Positions 1 to 11,421 of a stretch of 64,000 nucleotides of DNA are shown piece by piece. The translations under genes and the position numbers were made by a program. Each line of letters opens with the position of its first letter. Positions within the stretch are counted from its first letter, which is position 1. The notes below the pieces were generated by a model that was not told the DNA's origin, searched no databases, and was given only the letters and a program-made list of their open reading frames with translations. Origin of the DNA: Shinisaurus crocodilurus (Eukaryota > Chordata > Lepidosauria > Squamata > Shinisauridae); the NCBI GenBank assembly GCA_021292165.1, contig CM037879.1, forward strand, positions 36,193,839 to 36,257,838. The letters run 5' to 3'.

Positions 1-829
1 CAGCTGTATGTGCATAGGTGCTCCATTTCATACATCATGGTTCTTAATGTTTTGAATTTTTTTTTAAAGTTTTCAAATCATTTTCAAGTTTTAAAATGTT
101 TCTTTTAAACATTTTTAAATTGTTGCACGTTCTAGCTGTAAGTCACCTTGGGGGCCCCTATTTGGGCTGAAAGACGATTCATACATTTATAAATACAATT
201 AATAATTTAAGTAAGCTGGAAGTATTTTGCAAGGGAGCATAGACAGGAGCAGCATCCTTCATTTTCCTTCACAGGCCTTCCGGGATCATTAACGGGTGTG
301 GAATTGTACCAAAAGGCATCCCGAGCATCACATGGCATCAAATGGGTCAGAAATAAACATCTCAAAGAAAGTGTCAGTGACTAAATGGCCGGCATTGCTT
401 CCTGCAGTGCTTAGGCTTTGCTTTGAGGTTTCTCATCGAAATGCGAATGTGGTCCACCAGCTTTCCTCTTGCTTAGGAGAGATGCATAGATCACAGCCCC
501 AGGTGGTATCGCCCCAGGCCATGTTTCATAGTTAATGCCTGCATTATGTTGCGATATTTGTATCTTATTATACTAATGACACTGAAAATTTGCAAATATT
601 TCTAATGAAAGCTCTGTACAATAGGAGGAAGCCTAAGGATATACTTTCTTCTGGGGAGTGTTTTGGGTCCCATGGTGCAATCTGCAGGCAGCGGGTGGAG
701 CGCACAGTCATTACATGCGCAGAAGCGCCTCGAGCCAGCACTCTTTCACGAGACCATCCTACGAGGTGATGTTCTGACAAAAGGACTTTGAACAGCACGG
801 TGCCAAGAGATATCGTCATCCCCTATACC
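1..829. other. Unassigned intergenic sequence, AT-rich
   Basis: No gene or clear repeat boundary is recognised. Around 125-215 the text resembles the worn 3' end of a LINE or SINE (a line about a cell-type 'taagtcacctt' followed by short A/T tails), but it is too degraded to name. Open frames here are short and have no recognisable domain. Confidence 0.5.
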
Positions 830-1749
830 AGTGATGGCGAACCTTTTTGAGCCCGAGTGCCCAAACTGCAACACAAAACCAACTTATTTATTTCAAAGTG
901 CCAACGCTGCAATTAAACCTGAATACCGAGGTTTTAGATTTAGAAAAACAACTCATACATTTGTCCGAACTAATTAACATATTTTGTCTTAAAAGAAAAA
1001 CACAATAACAGAGCTTTCAATGATACAAACAGTTTTTTTGTTGAAAAAAAATCAACTCAAAAAATTATTATAGTACTACATTGTACACATAGCCTGAAGG
1101 GAATTTATACAAACTTTTTAAATTTTTAGGCACATGTATTTTTGGATAAGGGATTCTCAACTTGTAATATGATTATATGCCAGACTGAAATTGTATGGGG
1201 CAAGCTTTACCCCGGGTCCTTTCCCTGCTTCTACAGGTGTCGGATTAGTAAAAGTAAAAGTCAACCTGTACTAGGATGAGCAAGATAAAAAAGAAAACTA
1301 AATGTGCTTAACACATTTTAAACACTTTATGTCTTGGACTGCAAACACTGCATTAGGTAAAAGTTTGCATTGGGAATGCTTTTGCACAATTAATGTGATT
1401 TTTGCTATTGCATTCATGCTGATAATTTGTCAAACCTTGGCTCATACTCCGTTAGTTTGAGAGCAACACATGCAGACCTCAGGTCAACTGTTAGAGCTTT
1501 ACATCCAAGCCATGCTCTCTGCATCATTCTTCAAAATCTTTTAAATGTGATAACAATGTAGAAAAGAATTCTGTAACAGGAATTCTAGAATAAAATCATT
1601 CTGTTCCACACTGTGAGAAAGAACAAGATCATTAGTGTTTTGCAGAAGGGGACAGTCTTTTCGCGATCTGGTGACCAATGGCTCGAGTGCCCACAGAAAG
1701 GTCCCTGCGTGTCAGCTGTGGCAACCATGCCATAGGTTCGCCATCACTG
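830..1749 (-). mobile_element. Degraded hAT DNA transposon (about 920 bp)
   Basis: The ends are inverted repeats: CAGTGATGGCGAACC on the left and GGTTCGCCATCACTG on the right, the CAG...CTG form typical of hAT elements. The flanks are CCCTATAC and CCCTATTA, a 6-of-8 match that fits a worn 8-bp target duplication. The interior has no open frame. A short minus-strand stretch near 1420-1500 reads like the end of a hAT transposase (residues similar to LRSACVALKLTEYEPRFDKL), broken by stops. The boundaries are well supported; the transposase remnant is tentative. Confidence 0.8.
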
Positions 1750-2022
1750 CCCTATTAGGCGAGGAAGCTCGGCAACCTGAAAGGAGGCCATGCATGCCAC
1801 ATGGCGAAGGGAAATAGGAGGGGATGCAAGGACGAGTTGTTTAACAAGCCGGTCTCCCCGTTTTCCAACAAGCTTTGGACATAAACATTTCTTCCTCAGG
1901 GGAAACTACTTATAAACCCATCAATAAACATGTGAATTACAGTATAAAGATTCTGACCAAATTCAGTCCCCTCCAGTTTAAAATGTTGGGGAGCAGCTTC
2001 TCTGCAAGCCATAAACGTGATG
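1750..2022. other. Unassigned intergenic sequence
   Basis: Nothing recognisable between two hAT-type elements. Confidence 0.5.
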
Positions 2023-2294
2023 CAGGGCTGGTCTTACCATGAGGCAGAGTGGGGCAGCCCCCTCAGATGGCAGATCCTGGGGCACAGGGAGAGGTGGCAA
2101 GAGGGTGGAGGACAGAGTTGCATGTGCCACATGGCCTGACCTGCACATCACCCCCTAAGCTAGTCAGCTGCCCTCAAGTGCGTTGAAGTGAGATTCGACT
2201 GCCAGTCTGTTTTTGGCTTCTGTACGTGAAATGTGGTTGCGCACCCTTTTGGCCTTTGCCTCAGGCAGGAAAATGAATGCCTTGGGTAGGCCCT
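2023..2294 (+). mobile_element. hAT-type MITE, family B
   Basis: Begins CAGGGCTGGTCTTACC and ends GGGTAGGCCCTG, matching the ends and the internal 'aggcagagtggggcag...cagatcctggggca' pattern of the copies at 35651-35967 and 36642-36975. No coding capacity. The target duplication is not evident at this copy. Confidence 0.65.
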
Positions 2295-2315
2295 GACTAT
2301 AAGCAAATAGTCCTG

Positions 2316-2352
2316 GCTCTACGTGTGTGTGTGTGCGTGCGCACACGTGTGT
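2316..2352. repeat. GT/GC-rich alternating purine-pyrimidine tract
   Basis: Runs of GTGTGTGT and GCGTGCGCAC form an imperfect alternating microsatellite. Confidence 0.85.
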
Positions 2353-2470
2353 GTATCACCCTGACAAACTGAACACTGTGCAAAGAAAACCTGAACTTTG
2401 CAACCAGTTTAAATTATGCAAATTGAACAGATTTCCATTTCTTTCTCTCTCTTTTTGATAATTTATTTTG

Positions 2471-2471
<1 letters not shown>

Positions 2472-2503
<32 letters not shown>
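2472..2503. repeat. (CA)n microsatellite
   Basis: About 16 uninterrupted CA units. Confidence 0.97.
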
Positions 2504-2505
<2 letters not shown>

Positions 2506-4721
2506 CATTCTTTATTCTGCTTTTGATCGCTGTGGGGCAAGGAGTTGCACTGAAGGGCTGGTGTTAGTGATATCAGCCGCCAAAGCCCCAGCACCCCAGG
2601 AGGCCTACTGCTGACGTCTGACCCTAGGAACAGCAGCAGCAGTCACTACTACCTGCCTTCTGTCTCTGGCCAGTGGTGTCCTCTGATGGACTGCCCCCCT
2701 CTGCTCCTCCACCTCCCCATCAACCACACAGAAGGAAAGGGCAAGCAGAATCTGCTGCCACTCCAGGGATGTGGAACCTCCAGCCCACAGGCCTAATGTC
2801 TGCATTAGGCCCATGGAGCCTCCTTCGGTTCCTCTGGGGGGTGGGGCTCAACCCTTCAGGCCCCATCCCCTGGAGGGATCCCTGCTGTTATTTCCAATCT
2901 CAGGTCAGAGATAACAGCAGGGATTTCCCTGAGATTCCCTCCTCCTCCCAATTAGAAGGGGGAGTGGTACGCAAGGGAATAATTGCGGTTCACTCCGATC
3001 TCAGCTCAGAGATAACACCAGGGACTTGGCCAGTAGTGGGCTATGCATTGCTCTTCCCCACGGCAGCTGAGTGGCTCCATGTGGCATGTGTCACCCCCAC
3101 GGGGACAGCACACACTGTGCAAAGCTGGCGCCATTCCTGGCACCGTCGGTGGGGCTTTGTGTGGCACGTGGTGCTCCATGGGGATGGCACATGCTGAGTG
3201 AAGCCAGGGACCATGGCCATCGCCAGGAGGAGGAGCACCTCTCCCTAGTGGTAGCCAAGTCCCTTTCCTCATGCTGGGAAAGGCTCGAAATTCTGTGCCC
3301 CTCTCAGCATGAAGAAGGGCAAAAAGGCCGGGGCGGCGGGCAGGGCGATGACATTGGTGGCTCTGGCCTGGGGAGGGGGCAATCTGGCCCTCCCCCACTT
3401 CAACAGAGTTCTGCACCCCTGCTGTAGCGCATGGTTTACTTGCCTGCTCTGCCCATAGGGGTGAGCAACTGATCGGTGACCACCTGCTCTTCCATCCCTG
3501 AATAGCAGCCAAGCTGCTGCTGCCGCCGGTATCATTACCAAGTGGAATCTCTTAAATAACAATGGTTAGAAACAGTCAATGACACTGAAATAATAAAAGG
3601 CTACATTTTATTGTAAGAAAACACGAATCAGATTTCTGTGTCCCTACCCCTGCCCTCCCCGCACTCTTAAGAATCTTAGGATGGCTGCCATGCTATTTTC
3701 AGGGCTCAAGCCATTCTACAATAATATTCGTATGTTCATATAGATTTTAAAAGGAAAGAAAATGGGTTGTTATTGTCACAATGTTAATGTTTCTAAGCCC
3801 CATAATTTCAGTTACTCAGTTCTGCTTAGACTGCCCATTCAAGTTGCAGTCAGTTCTGTCTCTTCTGTCTCCTGCTCATCCTCCTCACCCCATACCTGCT
3901 TCTCTGATCATCTGATAAAATCACAGGTACGAAACATAACCAGCAGCCTTGTGTGATGCATCTGTTGCTTGACCATACCACTTCAAGCTGCAAGTGAGGG
4001 AGAGTGCGGTTGAATGCTCCCTTATGTACAACACTCTCACCCGCACAGGGACAAAATGTATCCCTCAGAGGTCCAGTTCAGCAACAGATTCGTGACGTGC
4101 TGCTGCTGATCAATGTAGTTTGGCTCTTAGACTCATCCTTACTGAGGGGGAAGAATTTTTCTCTAGAAATAAGGGGGCTTCCTCCAGATGGTGGTCTGCT
4201 CCTTGCTGCTGTCACTGTTCGTCACCAGTGGCTGGTGGCCCCAATGTCAGAGTAGCCACTCCGTGTGCCAGCCTGAACTTTTAAGGAGCTATCCATGGTG
4301 CTGAACCAGTTTTAGGGAAAGTTCGGACTAAAACCCGGAGTGGATACTCCGCTGCTGCTTGTCCCACCCGTGTGCTTGGCTGGGCGACCAGCTGGCAACA
4401 GCAGAAAAGAGCAGCAGCCACTGCAGCAGTCTGCCTGCCCCAAACCTCCGGGTACGGGATTGAGAGTAGGAGAGGCCTGTGCTTGGGAGTGCTACTGGTG
4501 GTCACCTCTTGTCAAGACCCCAAACCTGAAGCCCCACCTACAATATCAGTCAGTGGAAAGCTCATCCAGCTATCTGTCAGGCTTCTGAGATTTCCACAGG
4601 GATTGTCCCCGCACAAGTCTAGTGTCACCACGCATCTTTCTCAGACAGTGGCCAGGGTCTAAGTTGGGCAGGACTCGTGGCTGCCCTGGGCCCCTCTTAC
4701 TGCTGGGTGTCTGGTTCTGGG
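2504..4721. other. Unassigned, GC-rich intergenic sequence with a hairpin
   Basis: No host gene is recognised. Several open frames overlap on both strands (longest 174 codons at 2673-3197) but show no domain and low-complexity composition, as expected of GC-rich noncoding DNA. A perfect 13-bp inverted repeat (2879-2891 against 2911-2923, arm TCCCTGCTGTTAT) lies inside. Confidence 0.5.
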
Positions 4722-4974
4722 CAGGGACCGTAACTCAGTGGCAGAGCACATGCTTTGCATGCAGGAGGTCCACGTCATCTCCAATAGCAGGCGATAGAAA
4801 ATCAATCAGCTTGAGATCCTGGGGAGCTGCTGCCTGTCAGAGCGGACAGTCTACTCTGTGTAATATAAAGATGGATAGATAGATGGATGATAGATAGATA
4901 GATAGAAGATAATAAAAATAATACTGGGCTAGATGGTCGAATAGTTGGAGACAGTATAAGACACCTTCCTATGG
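4722..4974 (+). repeat. tRNA-derived SINE with internal GATA expansion
   Basis: The head 'cagggaccgtaactcagtgg...gcatgctttgcatgcagg' is tRNA-like with an A-box region. The body 'gggagctgctgcc...' and the end 'agtataagacaccttcctatg' match the SINE family at 40028-40200. A GATA-rich microsatellite (about 4867-4910) interrupts the body. Confidence 0.8.
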
Positions 4975-5980
4975 GGAGCTACCATTTTAATTTTCCACAA
5001 TGTCCTGGAGTGATACTAGGAATAGGGCATTGTGGGAAATTAAAATGGTGGGAACAAGCTGCCCATTGATGTCAGGTAAGCCAGAGGGAGCCCACTGATG
5101 TAGGCAAAGACCCACCAAAGGGCACTTCACCAGGGCTCTCTCCACCCAGGAGCCTAGAAACTTGGCTTTATAAAACAAATGATATGAAAGCTGAATTCTC
5201 TGTCTGATATTACATTCTGCACCTTTTTCAGTGTTCTGAATCACGTCATCGTTACAGCCAGAGAGAATGGAAAATGGAAGAAAGAGGCATGCATTTCTTC
5301 TGTCTCAGGCTGGCATTTAACCAAAAGTTCCTACCTTTGGGGCATAGACTTGGGTTCGGGGCCCTGGGGCTTTGTTCTGTGCCCATCCCTTGTTTCGACC
5401 CTTTTGCCAACTGCTGAGCATAATTGCTTTTTATTTGTTTCCATTCCTCTACACTTTCTCCCCACAGATTTGTCTCTGCAGTAGTCATAAGCAAGGTGAA
5501 GTCAAGTCAAAGAAATGGTCTCAGCTGGCCTGAGTTTTGCAGCATGTCATCTCTCAGACTTGGAACTCCATTTCAAACATGATTAGCTCATTCATATTTC
5601 ACATTAGTTTACTTATTTATTCATTTTTTGTGTAGATCTAATTTTTTCCAGTTAAGAACTGTGTAAATAGCCCTAATGAGCCTTGAGGGCTCTCATTTGC
5701 TTGGAGAGATTAAAACAAGCTGGGAAGTCTCCAAACACGTGGGCTTTTAGGTTAAAAAAAATATATATTAAAAAAGAAATTCCCACTTAGCGCTGGTCAG
5801 ATTGTTCATCTTTTAATCATTTCTCTGCCATAATCAGCCCTTGTGGGTGTTCAAAATTTGTGACATAAAGATCTCAACTGCACACACTCAAAATACCAAA
5901 ACTCTTTTCTGCCCACTACCTTTAATAAACCTTGGCTTTCCGCTCACTAAAAACATGGCTATTCAGGCGGGAATATGGGG
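4975..5980. other. Unassigned intergenic sequence; possible conserved block at 5500-5830
   Basis: No gene seen. 5500-5830 is free of recognisable repeats and rich in homeobox-like ATTA/TAAT words, including 'aaacatgattagctc' and 'cctaatgagccttgag'. Conservation cannot be tested from one sequence. Confidence 0.35.
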
Positions 5981-6125
5981 TGGGTTAAGATTTTAAAATT
6001 TTATACTGTTTTAAATATATTTTTTATTTTATCATGTTGTACATCGCCCAGAGTGGCCGGTTTGCCAGCCAGATGGGCAATTCATAAATACAACAAATAA
6101 ATAAATAAATACCGTAAATAAATTG
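5981..6125 (+). repeat. LINE-type 3' tail fragment with (AATA)n
   Basis: The text 'gttgtacatcgcccagagtgg...cagatgggcaattcataaata' has the form common at the 3' ends of squamate LINE copies, followed by an AAATAAATAAATA tail. Family not determined. Confidence 0.5.
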
Positions 6126-7501
6126 AGAGAGACGACAGCCACAGATGCCGCTTACTCCACCATTCACTCTTTTTCTTAATTACCTACGATGACGTACAAA
6201 GATGTCCTCCAGCACCTGTAGTAGTTACTGGTCCTAAAAGCAACGACAGGCTCTGATTTCTTCCTTTCAGCCCCCTCACCTTGCACCATGCTTCCATCAG
6301 TCAGAGATTTGCCAGTGCAGCCACTCACTCATCTTCAGACTTCATGGCACTGAATTATTTTCCTTTTGGCAGAGCAAACAAGGAAAGCATTACATTTTGT
6401 AAAGGAACACCCTTTTACGTATAAATAAAACACCTCGTTTTCATGCACAGGCTAGCTTAACAAACTGTTTATTGCTGGGGAATTTTTGGACAGAAACTGA
6501 AAGTAAGTGGAAAGAAAAAAAATCTAAGGATGGAGTTCTTCCTCCAGCCCATAATAATAAGAGATACCCAATGTAACTTCAAACTTGTCAGATTATTACA
6601 CACTACCCCATCTTGGTTGCCCTTGTTGTTCTATCTGACGTTGTCGGCTTTTTCTTGCTCTTACTTCTCCAAATTCTAGTCAAGAGCAGTCAGAGCTTTT
6701 CTACACGAGACATTTATTGTGCGCTCGTCACTCCCTACTCACAGTTGTTTATGGGTTCTTCAGACATCGTGATCCTCCAGTTTTGCTTCTGTTTTTAAAC
6801 AGTACTTTCTACGAGGTTTTTTTTTAGAGAAGCTGGAGAAAATGCAGTATTATTTGTGAAAGTGAAAGAAATTACACTTTTTCCACTTGTGTAATTGCAC
6901 TATTCTGCTATACCACAGTGCCACCTAGAGGTTATGTAGTGGAAAAGCAGGAAAGGAAACACGCTTCATGTAGCACTCAGATCTCAATTCTGCGATGAAA
7001 CTGAAAGCAGATACAGTGGATTAACAGCCTAGAAATGTTCCCAACAACAGAGAGAACAAGCAAGGGAAATAGACTGAGCAGGGGCATCCTTGTTAGGGAT
7101 GTACGGAAAAGAGAGGCCTGGAGGGGGAATCTCTATGCATGGCTGCCTGTATTGGCTAGTATGAGAACACTAGAAGGCATCCACAATAGATCCACAAAGA
7201 GAGAACTACTCTCGAGATGCTGGAAAAATAGTTCTGTTCGTTAAGAAGCCCAACCTATTTCAGCCCAGTATAATTATTTGTGGCCTTCCTCAGGGGAATT
7301 CTTTAAAAAGCCTTCAGAGAACTCTGTCAGGACTGCCCCATACATTTGAAGAGAGGCCTGTATTGGCTGTCAGAAGTGATGGTGCAGCATTAAGAGGGGT
7401 TTATTTATTTTTTAACCAGCTGGCAGCATAGCTGTGACATGGCAAAAAAAGGGGGGAACTTCTGAATGCTTTCCATATTAAAATATTCCTGGAACAAATT
7501 G
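6126..7501. other. Unassigned intergenic sequence
   Basis: No recognisable gene or repeat boundary. The short open frame at 6613-6798 encodes a hydrophobic stretch with no family resemblance. Confidence 0.5.
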
Positions 7502-7724
7502 TTACATTTGTATCCCACAGTTCTTTCCTCTTGCAAGGAACCCGAGGCAGCTTACGTAGTCCTCCTCCTCTTCCCCATTTTATCCTCACAACAATCCTGT
7601 GAAGTAGGTTAGGTGGAGAGTCAATGACTGGCCCAAAGTCACCCAGTGAGCTTCCGGCCAAGGAGGGACTAGAACCCGGTTCTCCCGAGTCCAAGTCCAA
7701 CACTCTCACCACTACACCACACTG
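7502..7724 (-). repeat. tRNA-derived SINE (type 1), minus strand
   Basis: Reading on the minus strand, a tRNA-like head with B-box-like GGGTTCTAGTCC is followed by a body containing 'gactttgggccagtca' and 'gttgtgaggataaaatgg', then a 3' end ending in a 'tacaaatgtaac' tail. Same family as copies at 19692-19912, 23440-23692, 56041-56210 and 58022-58251. Confidence 0.9.
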
Positions 7725-8756
7725 ATTGAGGTATCCACAGTTCATATGTACCGTATGTAACCCTTCCATTGATAGCTATAGCAGTAAGGGCCATTAAAAA
7801 ATATCAAGATCCACATGAGCTCCAACCAGAAATAAAAAACGGGAATCAACATGAAGCTGCTGCACATGGAGCCACCATTTATTCAGTATTTTATACTCTG
7901 ACAATAGTGTCATCCTACTCCTTCCTTTCCCCCGTTGCAAGGGTGCCTGGTTTTGTTTTTGTGGTGAGTAAATGAGCTGGTAGGCAAAGATCCCATACAG
8001 AGAGCCGGGTTCAGTACTAAAGCCTAGATACTGTTTATTTTAAGGAAGATATGCCCAATCAATGAGCTCAAAGGGAATCTAAAACAGCTCTTGAAATGTT
8101 CTGAAGTGCCAAGATAGCATATTATTGCTTCTTTCTCCAGATCCCTGCTTGCTAGGAGAGATTGAGGTCCGCACTGGACTCTTTCTATCATTCCAAAATG
8201 GCCTCATTTCAAAGAATGGACCCAGTGCAAGATATCTTAGATAACACACTGGGTGCAAATGGCCATCACTGTGGGTTAAAGCCGCACAACTGATATTCCC
8301 CAAGCGAGGTCTCATCGGTTTGACAAGGGCAAGAGAAATCACGCCGCCGGGATGTAAAGAGTTACTGGTGTTAGCCAGAGGCTATAGTTCTACAATGACA
8401 CTTTGTGGTTAAATGCAGTTGAAGCAAAGTTAAGCACAGCGCAGAATATCAGTATATCCACTGAGCCACGAAGAGCCATTTATTTTTAATTGAATTAAAT
8501 TGCTCGCAAAATGAAAGGAGCATACTTTCATTAATATTTAATTCTTACACTGTTAAGCAGTGATCACAAAAAAAGAAAACTTTGCCACAGTTTCTCCCCA
8601 TCTTGGCATTTTTTGGCAGCTTGTTACATTAGATACTTTGAGATAATGAAATATGGTTACCTGCCTTAGGGACGGTAAATCAGGCTTGTTATTATACTTC
8701 CTTGTTCTTGGCTTTTCAGGCCCCTGCTTGCCTCAAAGGCCTAAATTTCCACTTAT
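7725..8756. other. Unassigned intergenic sequence; possible conserved block 8440-8720
   Basis: 8440-8720 has AT-rich, repeat-free text with several ATTA/TTAAT words ('attgaattaaattgctcg', 'cattaatatttaattc') of the type seen in developmental enhancers. No gene is recognised. Conservation is untested. Confidence 0.35.
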
Positions 8757-8764
8757 TTGGCCGT

Positions 8765-9752
8765 CAGGGATGGGGACTCGGACTCGAGGACTCGACTCGT
8801 GAGTCGGACTGAGTCCCCCCTCTGACTCGAGTCTGACTCGAGTCCCAATATTTTTAATGGGACTCGAGACTCGACTCGGGACTCGAGACCAAGGACTCTT
8901 CAACATCCCTGGGCTGTGCCAGAAGGAGCGGAGAGGAGCGTGATTGCCGGCGAAGAGCGCATGGAAGCGAGGTGTGCCGCTGCTCGGCCACTATGGACGG
9001 CTACCAGGAGTGCAGCCCCAACAGTGTGTCAAGATTTATTTTGATGGATGTGTTGCGTACTTGGGAGAGGCAGAAGAAGGACCTGAGATTACTCTGTGTG
9101 GCTGCTCTGAGTGTGTTTCTGGTTCCAGCAAGTTCATCACCAGTGGAGCGGGTGTTCAGTGAGGGTGGGATTGTGATGAGATCTCACCGTTCCAGAATGG
9201 GGGCCAAACATTTAGAAAAAATCATGTTCCTCAAATGCAACATGGATAAGTTTTAGGAAGTACAGCAAGTTTATTTTTTAAAATCATTTTTCTAAAATGC
9301 AACCTTTCAGACATTTTGGGTTTGGCTGCCTCTGCCTGCCTGTCTGGGGTTCCCAGCCTCCTCTGCCTGCCTGGTCTCTTCTTGACCAGTTCAACAGTTG
9401 AATTGTCCAAGACAAAGGCCTCTGCCTGCCTGCTTTGGGGTTCCCTGCCTCTCTGCCTGCCTGGTTATTTTGGGTTTTTCTGCCTGGTCTGTTCTTGCCA
9501 AAATCTGTTGCAGAGTTTTGAAATAAAAAGGCACACTTGTGCCTAGAATTTATTTAAACCACACATCTGAAGTAGCCTTATTTTGTTGGGGAAAACCCCC
9601 ATTGATTTTAATAGGGACTCGTGGAGTCAGCTTTGGGAGTGACTCGTGACTCGTGAGTCACCATTTTGGACCAAGGACTTGGACTCGGACTCGAGTCCAA
9701 AGACTCGTGACTCGACTCGTGACTCGAGACAAAGGACTCTTCAACATCCATG
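8765..9752 (+). mobile_element. hAT element, family C copy 1, with transposase remnant
   Basis: Starts CAGGGATGGGGACTC and ends CTTCAACATCCATG, with a perfect 8-bp target duplication TTGGCCGT at 8757-8764 and 9753-9760. That duplication length, the CAG end and the transposase piece inside place it in the hAT superfamily. Both ends carry dense GACTCG/CGAGTC repeats. After the coding remnant there is a TCTGCCTGCCTG-rich stretch and an AATAAA at about 9522-9527, which look like the element's own 3' UTR. Confidence 0.95.
8972..9256 (+). pseudogene. hAT transposase C-terminal fragment (94 codons)
   Basis: The frame to the stop at 9254-9256 contains the hAT C-terminal dimerisation signature: an A-rich segment followed by SSSPVERVFSEGG, then RSHRSRMGAKHLEKIMFLK and an N-rich end. 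In hAT transposases this region mediates dimer formation and closes the split RNase-H-like catalytic fold. The DDE catalytic residues, insertion domain and BED zinc finger are absent, so the product cannot be an active transposase. The ATG at 8972 is just the first in frame after the left arm, not a native start. Confidence 0.9.
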
Positions 9753-9825
9753 TTGGCCGTCACTTCTGGATGTGAAATGCAAAAAGTGAAATGCAAGAAC
9801 CTGAAAGATCAGAGACTGGGCTGTT

Positions 9826-10878
9826 CGGGGCCAGCGTCAAGGGTAGGCATGGTGGGGCTCCTGCCAAGGGCCCACACCCCAGCAGTGGCCCACTGGCAAG
9901 ACCAGTTATTCCTCCTCCTCCTCACCATGGCAACCTGCTTGTTCACCTGCCTCTCACCAGGGATGGGGACTCAGACTCCAGGACTCGACTCGTGAGTCAG
10001 ACTGAGTCCCCCCTCTGACTCGAGTCAGACTCGAGTCCCAATATTTTTAATGAGACTCGAGACTCGACTCAGGACTCGAGACCAAGGACTCGTGTTCCAA
10101 AATCGTGTTCCTCAAATGCAACAAGAATAGGTTTTAGGAAGTACAGCAAGTTTATTTTTTAAAATCATTTTCCTAAAATGCAACCTTTCAGACATTTTGG
10201 GTTTGGCTGCCTCTGCCTGCCTGTTTGGGGTTCCCAGCCTCCTCTGCCTGCCTGGTCTCTTCTTAACCAGTTCCACAGTTTGAATTGTCCAAGACAAAGG
10301 CCTCTGCCTGCCTGCTTTGGGGCTCCCTGCCTCCTCTGCCTGTCTGGTTATTTTGGGTTTTTCTGCCTGGTCTGTTCTTGCCAAAATCAGTGGCAGAGTT
10401 TTGAAATAAAAAGGCACACTTGTGCCTAGAATTTATTTAAGCCACACATCTGAAATAGCCTTATTTTGTTGGGGAAACCCCCCATTGATTTTAATAGGGA
10501 CTCGTGGAGTCAGCTTTGGGAGTGACTCGTGACTCGTGAGTCACCATTTTGGACCAAGGACTCGAACTCAGACTCGAGACTTGGGTCCAAAGACTCGTGA
10601 CTCGACTCGTGACTCGAAACCAAGGACTCTTCAACATCCCTGCCTCTCACTCTGGCCCAGACAACGGTGGTGGTGAGAAGGAGGAGCAGGAGATGCCACG
10701 CCCTACTTGCTCCCTGGCTCTCTGCCTGCCAAGCAGGCAAGTGGTAGAAATGATGAGAAAGAGGATGAGGAGCAATAGCAGATGGTGACAATGGTGGTAA
10801 GAAGCTGGACCCACTGAGGGAGGGGGCATATTGAGGATGTCTTGCCCAAGGGCCCTCAAAAACCTGGAACTGGCACTA
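9826..10878 (-). mobile_element. hAT-type MITE, family A, split by a second hAT element
   Basis: Two parts, 9826-9957 and 10643-10878, form one family A element: the first begins near 'ggggccagcgtcaaggg', the second ends 'cctggaactggcacta'. The outer flanks GGGCTGTT (9818-9825) and GGACTGTT (10879-10886) match at 7 of 8, a hAT-length target duplication. The insertion at 9958-10642 is a family C element. Other family A copies: 28105-28358, 30101-30413, 36330-36621, 41782-42144 and 62128-62483. Confidence 0.85.
9958..10642 (+). mobile_element. hAT element, family C copy 2, internal-deletion derivative
   Basis: Ends are CAGGGATGGGGACTC and CTTCAACATCCCTG with a perfect 8-bp duplication CCTCTCAC (9950-9957 and 10643-10650). 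The left arm passes straight into the text that in copy 1 follows the transposase end ('gttcctcaaatgcaaca'), so the coding part was deleted. The 3' UTR-like region with AATAAA and the right arm remain. It sits inside a family A element and is therefore younger. Confidence 0.95.
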
Positions 10879-10886
10879 GGACTGTT

Positions 10887-11413
10887 ACGCTCCCCCTCCC
10901 AACACTTCTGCAAGGGGTGAGAAGTTTCAGGGATGCAGCGCTTCTCCAAGTTTGGTTTCCTTTAGAAGGAAATCACTGGAGTCTTCTTGGCATTTTGTAA
11001 TATTTGCATTTATTTACATGTTGAGCACAGGTGGAGGCATAGCTCAAGCACTCCAGGGCAAAGTCCATTGCTCTGACATCAGATCTCCAGAGAGACAGCC
11101 AGAACCCGAAGATGCTTTCTCCAAACTACAGTCTATTGTTTATTAGTTGACGTAATGGAGTTCTTTACAATGAAGATGCTTCCAAGGTGATGCAGTGAAA
11201 TGTATTTACAGATTTGCTCCTGAGTGGAAGAAAGCAGAAAGAAATACTTATAGGTGCACCGTCCGCCAGTGCTAACGCTTACTATGGCATGCCCTTCCCA
11301 AGAAGGGCCAGTGGCTTCCATCTCTGCAAAGTATTAGGAGACTGGATCCATTTTTTCCTGCTGAATCGTTAGCTAAGCAAGTTGAGTCTTTTTAGGACAG
11401 TTGCATACACAAG
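10887..11413. other. Unassigned intergenic sequence
   Basis: No gene or repeat boundary recognised. Confidence 0.5.
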
Positions 11414-11421
11414 GCATATAT

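Noticed and set aside
2879..2923. 13-bp perfect inverted repeat as a terminator or element
   Set aside because: A 19-nt loop hairpin with no neighbouring gene; kept only as a note within the unassigned region.
2673..3512. Overlapping open frames of up to 174 codons
   Set aside because: GC-rich noncoding DNA gives long frames on several strands; no domain, no splice or family evidence.
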